64,000 nt of DNA from Dillenia suffruticosa (lineage: Eukaryota > Streptophyta > Magnoliopsida > Dilleniales > Dilleniaceae). Under the pieces are notes generated by a model. That model had not been told where the DNA came from, did no database searches, and saw nothing but the letters and a program-made list of their open reading frames with translations. Made by a program: the position numbers and the translations under genes. The stretch spans positions 17,742,501-17,806,500 of the forward strand of contig JAVTVX010000012.1 of the NCBI GenBank assembly GCA_033439265.1, written 5' to 3'. Positions 57,700 through 64,000 of the stretch are shown here, piece by piece (within the stretch, counting starts at the first letter, position 1; each line of letters begins with the position of its first letter).

Positions 57700-58110
57700 C
57701 TGACGTACCACTAGGGTCTACACGCGAGGCCATGCGCTGGCAGTAGTTTGGTGCACACGCTAGACATGCTCCCATGCATGTGTTGGGGCCTTACCTACAT
57801 ATCAGATGCGTTATAGGGCTTGGACGTGCCTACACATGCCAAGCCCACTTGCGGCGCGTGGGCCACGCATGCACATGTGCTCTTGGGTTGCTCCCGGGTC
57901 GAAGCCTGAACACGGGTCCACTCCAACCCGGATCACCCCCAAGGTCTTCATGCGCCTCAACGCGTGTGAAGTCAATGCGCTCACTTGTTGCACCATTCTG
58001 GCATTTGCATCTCACGCGCCCCCACTCCAGCTTGCCAGATGTGCCTCCTCAGGCGTGCAGTGCAAGCGCCTATGGGTCTGGGCTGGGACTTCTTTATCTG
58101 ACGGGTTCTG
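57700..58110 (-). other. GC-rich leader segment of minus-strand copia
   Basis: Strikingly GC- and CpG-rich compared with its surroundings, with repeated GCATGC/CATGCATG words. It lies between the primer site and gag, so in the untranslated leader. Long open frames on both strands here follow from the composition. Confidence 0.55.
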
Positions 58111-58627
58111 CAACTGGTCTTTCAATTCTGTTGCTAGAAAACTCATTTCCGACCATTTTTTCACACGGTTTTCGCTGGAAAATTACCACAATCATCATCC
58201 AACTATCCTTGACTCGATTTTAGTTGGATTTAACCCCTTGTCTCGGTAAATCTAGCATCCAAGATTTCGACCCTTCACAATCATTTTTGAAACCCAATTT
58301 TCGATAACCGAAACTAACAATAAAATACATCGAAATATATATGAGGATGCAAGGAACACATTTATGCCATTATTATAGATCAATTAGTTCTCTAACTTGA
58401 CAAATATAAGATTTTAAGTTTCGGGCACAATTAGGGTTCGAAACTTTGCCTTCATATTTTATAACCTTAAAGTGTTCCAAAAATTATGAAAAAATTATTT
58501 TTGTGATCTGCACATTATGGGCAACATAATGGCTTGATCAGATTCATGAAACTCATCCGTGATCCGAGTCTCAAATTTTTTATACCCAAAAATAATTCTG
58601 AAATTTTTTTTAATTAAATCCAATGAA

Positions 58628-58641
58628 CGCCCTGATACCAA
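58628..58641 (-). other. Primer-binding site of minus-strand copia
   Basis: The minus strand reads TTGGTATCAGGGCG directly after the LTR. It is a near-perfect initiator-Met-tRNA primer site. Confidence 0.8.
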
Positions 58642-59146
58642 TGTTGTATTTAATCAACACATCATGCACATGCGGAAGCGTAGAAAATTAAATAATTCAG
58701 AATTTTGGGTAAATATCTCAATGTGTAGGGTCTCCAAAATCCAACGCGATATCCCTCGAATGGATTGCTCGGTCGGATGGTGATCACGAAATCTAACCAC
58801 CACCATAGATCCATGACAACTCGATCCTCAAGTCTGGTAAATATTTTGATGGGGAGATTTTCCTACGCGAAAATCTCCCAAACCCTTGTAATTTTCTCTC
58901 TCTTACTAGAGACATGTACAAACCCTAGCCTTATTCTCTCTTGGATGCTGTACTCACATGAAAGAGAGTTCTTTTTCTCTCATGTTCATCCACTTTGACC
59001 ACACAGAGAGAAAGAGGCATCATTAGGGTTAATTAGGAAGTTATCTAAAAAATAATGGTTAATGGGTTTGTAAATGGGATTATGGGAGTTACTCCATTAT
59101 CCCAAAATTTACCAAAATACCCCTCAATGGGCATAAAAAACCAACA
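58642..59146 (-). repeat. 5' LTR of minus-strand copia
   Basis: On the minus strand it begins TGTTGGTTTTTTATGCCC and ends TTAAATACAACA. It abuts the LINE reading at 59147. Confidence 0.85.
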
Positions 59147-60480
59147 CTTAACACTTGGGATCTTTGTACACATTTGTCTTTTCACATCTATAGACGCATT
59201 TTTGCTAAAAAGCAAATAGGACTTCTGATAATTAATAACTTTTTCCGAAACTTGTTCATGAATCTGAAGAATAGTAGACACTGGTTCACTCGTTCTTAAT
59301 TATCTTTATAAAAGAAAAAGATATTATCCTAAAAAAAACATATTACTTACTGCTGGTGCTCCTCTAACAACCTTACAGCCGTGGGGTAACCCTTGCTCCT
59401 CATTTCTCCTTATAATGGTTGAATCCCTCAGCACACAAAATAAAAACATATAGCGAAAGGGGATCACCTTGCCCTAGACCGCATTATGGGAAAATTGGTC
59501 CCAATAACTCTATCCTGAAATAACTTGGTATTGTATAGACAATATGCACATCATAATCAAATTAACCCAAGGTGATAAAAACTCATATGCAACATAATTG
59601 CTCAAGAAATGACCATTTAACATGATCATAGGTTTTGCTCATGTTAACCTTAAAAGCTGCCAAACCCACTTTCCCTTACATTTTCCTTTTCATTGGGTGC
59701 ATAATCTCCAAAACTATTAGGATGTTGTCTGTTATCATATGCCTAAGGATAAATGTACTCTTGACTTCTTAGAAATAACTGAATTCAACACTCCTTTTAG
59801 TCTGTTCACATGTGTCTTAGCCAACAATTGCAGAGCGAGATAAGCCTGATATCTACCTTATAGACTAGACTCGTCTTCTTTGGAATTAGAACAATTGCTA
59901 TTTCATTAAGGCCTTTAGGTATAATACCTTCCCTAATCTATTTGTAGCATAATTCTACCACATCCCTGCCCACTATACTCTGAAATTTATGATAAAATGC
60001 TGGAATCATCTTATCTAGTCCTCTTCATTTATCCATATGCATACAAAACATCACATCCTTCTCATTAAAATTAGCCATAAAAAAATCTGGTTTTGCTCAT
60101 GAGTAATTTTCTATTCCACATATTCAATAATAGGTAGAGCATTTGTACCTGATCAGGTGAAAAGGTTCCTAAAACACTCTTCCATAACTTCATGTAAACT
60201 GATATTAATCTCCCATTATACCGTATTAGTCCTAAAGATGTGAAATAACATTTTTCTTCTTGTGCTTTGATGCTATAGCATAAAAGTATTTTGAAGTCGT
60301 GTCCCTTTCACGAACCAGAAAATCTTAGCCCATATTTCCATAATACTTCTTTTTGATAAAAGAGTGGAAAATACTAATACTTGACTGAATAGTAATCGCA
60401 TAAAGTAGACGTATCTCTTCTATGTTGCAACCTTGTCACACGTCTTGAGAGCACGAAACCTTAATTTAAAATTTATGTTG
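59147..60480 (-). pseudogene. LINE reverse transcriptase remnant
   Basis: The minus strand gives 'LNEIAIVLIPKK' (about 59910), 'VNMSKTYDHVKWSFLSNYV' (about 59650), 'WVNLIMMC' (about 59570) and the 'GLGQGDPLS' block near 59480. It then gives 'EKVINYQKSYLLFSKNASIDVKRQ' (59245-59175). This is the order of plant L1-type RT. Frames are broken. It stops at 59146, where the copia LTR begins. Confidence 0.85.
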
Positions 60481-60482
60481 AT

Positions 60483-60602
60483 AAATATGCCTACGATAGG
60501 GGCATTTTACCACAAAAATTATTTTTTAAATTTTGAAATGGGTGGTTAATCCCATGATAACTTCCCTAAAAACTCTCCTCCTCGCTCTCACGTTAAGAGA
60601 AT
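60483..60602. repeat. Copy 1 of a dispersed ~120-165-bp repeat
   Basis: Shares GGGTGGTTAATCCCATGAT, CCCTAAAAACTCTCCTCCTC and TTAAGAGAA with 63812-63957. It ends exactly where the CACTA terminus begins. Confidence 0.75.
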
Positions 60603-61013
60603 CACTACAAGAAAACAGGATATCAGTCACGGAAAATTACCGACAAAAAAAAATCTATCATAAATAGTGATGGAATTGCAATGGATTAGCGTTAGACAAA
60701 ATACTGAGAGATTAGCGACATAAATTAATTACAAAAATATTTTCATCGCTAATCCGTTGGTTATAGTGGTTTAGAGTAAAAAAAAAAATCTGTAAACCTA
60801 TTAGTGATGGATTAACGATGAAAAACATTCGTCGCTAATCCATCAGTGTAGTGGTGAAGAGTAAAAAGAAAAAAAAAGATACGTATATAGATCAGTGACG
60901 AATTAGCAAAAAAAATTTTAGCGACGGATTAACGATAAAAATTTTAACAATGGATTATCGATGGAAATTTTAACGATAGATTAACAACGGATATTTTTTT
61001 CCTTTTTTATTTT
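60603..61013 (+). mobile_element. CACTA transposon terminal region
   Basis: Starts CACTACAAGAAAACAGG, the classic CACTA-type terminus. Many subterminal words of the family GGATTAGCGAC / CGCTAATCC in both orientations follow at about 20-50-bp spacing. It is interrupted at 61014 by a solo LTR. The AT-rich DNA after 63222 may be its continuation. The other terminus is not in the window. Confidence 0.8.
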
Positions 61014-63222
61014 TGTTGACATAGTAGAGTTTTGATGATGATGATATATTGAGAGAAAGTTAGAATAAGAAAATCAGAAAAATAGCAAGAAAATCAAAAG
61101 TCTAAAATTCGTGTCGACTGACTAGAGAACACATCGGCCTGCATAGCAAATCCACCAATTGAAAGCGCTGTGTCAACCAATTCACAACTATCCACGCATA
61201 TTGACCTGAGTTAGTTGTTCTTGTCGACTTGAGATAAAGGAGTTCTTTAGAAATAAATGTCTAAACACTTTGACCCACACAAAAACACATCGACCTGAAC
61301 AATGTCAGGTGGACAAATTTAAAGTGATATGTCGACTAATTTTTAATTTGAATAGAACATGTTGATGTATAGAAAAGATACCTCGACCTGAACTTGAATG
61401 TCTTAAAGATAAGACATTACAACACATCGACCTGAGCACAAATCATGTTGACCTGAAACAATATGAATAGTGACACATCAACCAATTCACTCTAATGCAT
61501 CAACCAATTTCACTTATGAATAGTAATATATCAACTTGCATGATATACACATCAACCATTTCCTAAAGCACATATCAACCTACTATTACACTTGTCATCA
61601 TACTTAAAAACACATCAACCAATTTGTTCATCAGGTCAACCAATTTAAGCAATGAATAGTGACACGTCAACCTGTTTGATAACACATCAACCTGCTAGTC
61701 TCTATTTCTGAAATACACACATCGACCCATCTTGATTCTTGTTGACGTGTAAAATACACATCGACCAATTCTCCTTTCCAAGTCTACCAATTATTACCTG
61801 CACAATAGCACGTCGATGTATGCTGTAAGACCTGTCAACCTGATGTTTATTTTCTCATTAAATTACACATCGACCTGCTCTCTTCCTATCGACAAACCAT
61901 ATGCATATTGACCAATTTAAATTACACATGTCGACCAATTTTCAACTTGAATAGAATCATGTCGATGCATACAATACACGTCTCGACCCATCCATTTTAT
62001 TTCTGAAATACATACATCGACCGATCAAAATTCTTGTTGACCTGTAGAAACACATCGACCAATTAATTTGTCTAAGTACACCAATCTGATAAATGAATAG
62101 GAGCTTGTTGATGTCCTCATTGAATATGTCGACCTAATAATCATTTAATTCTAGATGTTACACAACAACCTGGTAATTAGCTGGTCAACACACATACACA
62201 CATTGTCCAATTTAAAACTATGTGTCCACTTATTTTAAATTTGCACAGTAGCTTGTAGATCCACAGGATAACTTGCCGACCTGTTTGATAGAATTACACT
62301 ATAAAATTTTCAAATTCAGGTCAATATCCATTTAAAAGTATGACCCAAAAGTTGTCAGAAACTAAATTTTCGAAACACATTTGAACTCAACGGACATACT
62401 CTTTTTCTAAATTACTGAATCTTTCCATTTCGATCAAAGCTAACATCCCAATGCAGCAAAAGCACTTCACACAATTGGTGAAAGAAAATAAACCAGCACT
62501 AGAAAAGCAAGTTTTCAACGCAAATTGAGGAACAACTGAAAAACATTTAATTATGGATATTAATGGCCAACGTTCCAAAGCTAACCAACCACAACGACTA
62601 CTTGATAAATGAAGTAAATGAAGTGAAATAAATTGATCTACAAATCTTTGAAAAAGGTACAGAGTGAAGTGACGAAAGAAAAACGAAGCGCTAAACATCT
62701 AAAACATACATCTGAGTTTCAAAGCCATATACTTTATTTTCCGTATCTCTGTAAAAATTCTTTTTGTAAGTATCAAGTCTGTTACATCTGAAATTATAGC
62801 TTTATTCACTGTAACATTTAGTTTTCTCCTATACAAAAAATATCAAAGACTAGAGATAGGTTTCTTGGTCTGGGATTTAGAGAGATAAACAACCCATGAG
62901 AGGTTGAATAGTATTTCATGAGAAAATATTGGAAATGTTCAACTTGCACCCAAAAGCAAGTTTGTTGTACTGTTTGGGTTGCAAATAGTAGAAACCCAGG
63001 TGGAGTCTAGGAGTGGACGCACACCGGATTTGGTGGAACCACTATAAAAATCTTGTGTGACTTATTTTCTGTTCTTATTTCATTTTCATATTTCTTTTGT
63101 ACTCTGTTTCTTTAATCACATTCAATTCCTGTAAATCATTATTATCTTAAAGAATCTATAAAACTTCCGAATTCTCGACAAATTGCCATATAACATATTC
63201 AACCCCTCTAGGTTGTATTTCA
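61014..63222 (+). mobile_element. Solo LTR of the Sirevirus family
   Basis: 2209 bp. It starts TGTTGACATAGTAGAGTTTTG and ends GGTTGTATTTCA, flanked by perfect 5-bp duplications ATTTT (61009-61013 and 63223-63227). It has the same motif array (61110-62330) and the same TGGAACCACTATAAAAAT end block as the LTRs of 23084-34797. The minus-strand open frame 62387-62698 is a chance reading. Confidence 0.93.
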
Positions 63223-63478
63223 ATTTTTTTTATTTAATAATTTTTTTTTATTTTATTTTATAGAATAATCATATTATGTTATTTTTTAAAATTTTTATTA
63301 TTTTATTTTAAACTAACATCTTATTATTTTATTATTTTATAATAAAATTTATTATTTTCTTTAGTTTGCTTACCAATGGTTTGGAAGATAATGAGATTTA
63401 CGGGGCAGATGTAGGAAAGCAATTGAATTGAGATGGATAAATTCTAGTAGGGAAAAGGAAAGCCAATCAACATTATAT
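63223..63478. other. Very AT-rich spacer
   Basis: Poly-T/A-rich sequence, possibly the rest of the interrupted CACTA element. No gene. Confidence 0.5.
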
Positions 63479-64000
63479 TGTTGTGTAATATTCATTAGTC
63501 GACCTATTATATTTATTCATGTTAGAGTTAAAATATAACAGTAAATACACAATCAAGCAACAATTGAATATCACTTTCGATGAGCAAAGTCGTTCGATGG
63601 ATGTAAAGCATTGAGTTTGGGATACAACGAGTTCCTTTTATACTAATGGTGGTTTCTCGTCATCTTATCAAACCTATCGAGAAATCTTTGCTCGCAAGTG
63701 CACTTGCTAGTCACACGACGCCCAATTTTGTATGAAAATCTAATAGGGTGATATGAAAAATCGTATGAGTTATGATTTTGTGATGGACGTAAAATGTCCT
63801 CATATGTAAATAGAAAATATTGGTAAATATACCCACATAGGGACATTTTACCACAAAAGTAAAAAAATTATTTTTTGAAATTTTGAAATGGGTGGTTAAT
63901 CCCATGATCTCAAAAAATTCCCTAAAAACTCTCCTCCTCTCTCCCACATTAAGAGAACTCTCTCCTACATGAAGTGTGTAGGTTAATGTGTGAGTTTCAT
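63479..64000 (-). mobile_element. Probable LTR fragment running off the window
   Basis: Begins TGTTGTGTAATATT and holds the second copy (63812-63957) of the repeat at 60483-60602. Its layout (TGTTG start, GGGACATTTTACC, GGTTAATCCCATG) recalls the minus-strand copia LTR at 58642-59146 but is not alignable throughout. Orientation and identity are tentative. Confidence 0.4.

Larger units (their letters stand above)
52410..59146 (-). mobile_element. Minus-strand Ty1/copia element inserted in the LINE
   Basis: The 5' LTR 58642-59146 (505 bp) is followed (minus) by the primer site TTGGTATCAGGGCG. The purine tract AAGTGGAAGAT precedes the other LTR, which ends at 52605. The LTRs share GAGAGTTCTTTTTCTCTCA, AAGAGGCATCATTAGGGTTAATTAGGAAGTTA and TACCCCTCAATGGG-like text. 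The second LTR is cut at about 52410, so only about 195 bp remains. Gag, integrase and RT remnants lie between. Confidence 0.85.

Noticed and set aside
57774-58249. Two overlapping ~148-residue plus-strand ORFs
   Set aside because: They sit in the GC-rich leader of a minus-strand copia element. High GC lowers stop frequency, and no domain pattern is visible.
62387-62698. 103-residue minus-strand ORF
   Set aside because: It lies entirely inside the solo LTR and is not conserved as an open frame in the other two LTRs of the family.

Overview
The window is eudicot-like nuclear plant DNA. It is AT-rich, has spliced genes with GT-AG introns, and is dominated by plant retrotransposon lineages (Ty1/copia including a Sirevirus, Ty3/gypsy, LINE) plus DNA-transposon remnants. 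Only two host genes are readable, both on the minus strand. One is a three-exon LigB/DODA-type extradiol dioxygenase (8350-12189). The other is a four-exon SET-domain lysine methyltransferase of the SETD6/Rubisco-LSMT type (37693-41695). Both reconstruct to uninterrupted proteins (263 and 498 residues) with consistent splice phases, so they are probably functional. The species cannot be named from the sequence.

Layout. 1-1465: 3' part of a Sirevirus-like LTR holding a ~71-bp tandem repeat. 2000-6720: decayed minus-strand copia element. 6720-7905: AT-rich DNA with two tandem duplications. 8350-12189: dioxygenase gene, with a CACTA-like insertion in intron 1. 12300-14560: spacer with a (TC)n tract and a ~600-bp foldback element. 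14560-17325: LTR fragments and a decayed plus-strand gypsy gag/protease. 17326-35728: minus-strand Tat-like gypsy element (LTRs 825 and 790 bp, TSD ATACT) that carries a complete 11.7-kb plus-strand Sirevirus (23084-34797, LTRs about 2.1 kb, TSD TCCTC). 35734-37150: rest of the outermost gypsy and another LTR fragment. 37693-41695: SET gene, with a foldback element directly upstream (41870-43350). 44121-51400: decayed plus-strand copia split by a 3.06-kb Ty3-like solo LTR (47515-50572). 51750-60480: minus-strand LINE split by a minus-strand copia (about 52410-59146). 60603-63222: CACTA terminus interrupted by a Sirevirus-family solo LTR (61014-63222, TSD ATTTT). 63479-64000: probable LTR fragment.

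The most unusual signal is a short TCGA-core palindromic motif (GTCGACCTG, ACATCGACC and variants). It is arrayed in the LTRs of the Sirevirus family, again inside the Sirevirus just upstream of its third ORF, and in two LTRs with different termini. In those last two it sits in tandem units of the same ~71-bp period and the same 21-bp internal spacing. No functional mobile-element protein is predicted: every retroelement reading frame seen is broken by stops or frameshifts. All boundaries and identities were read by eye, and family assignments rest on recognised motifs, not on searches.
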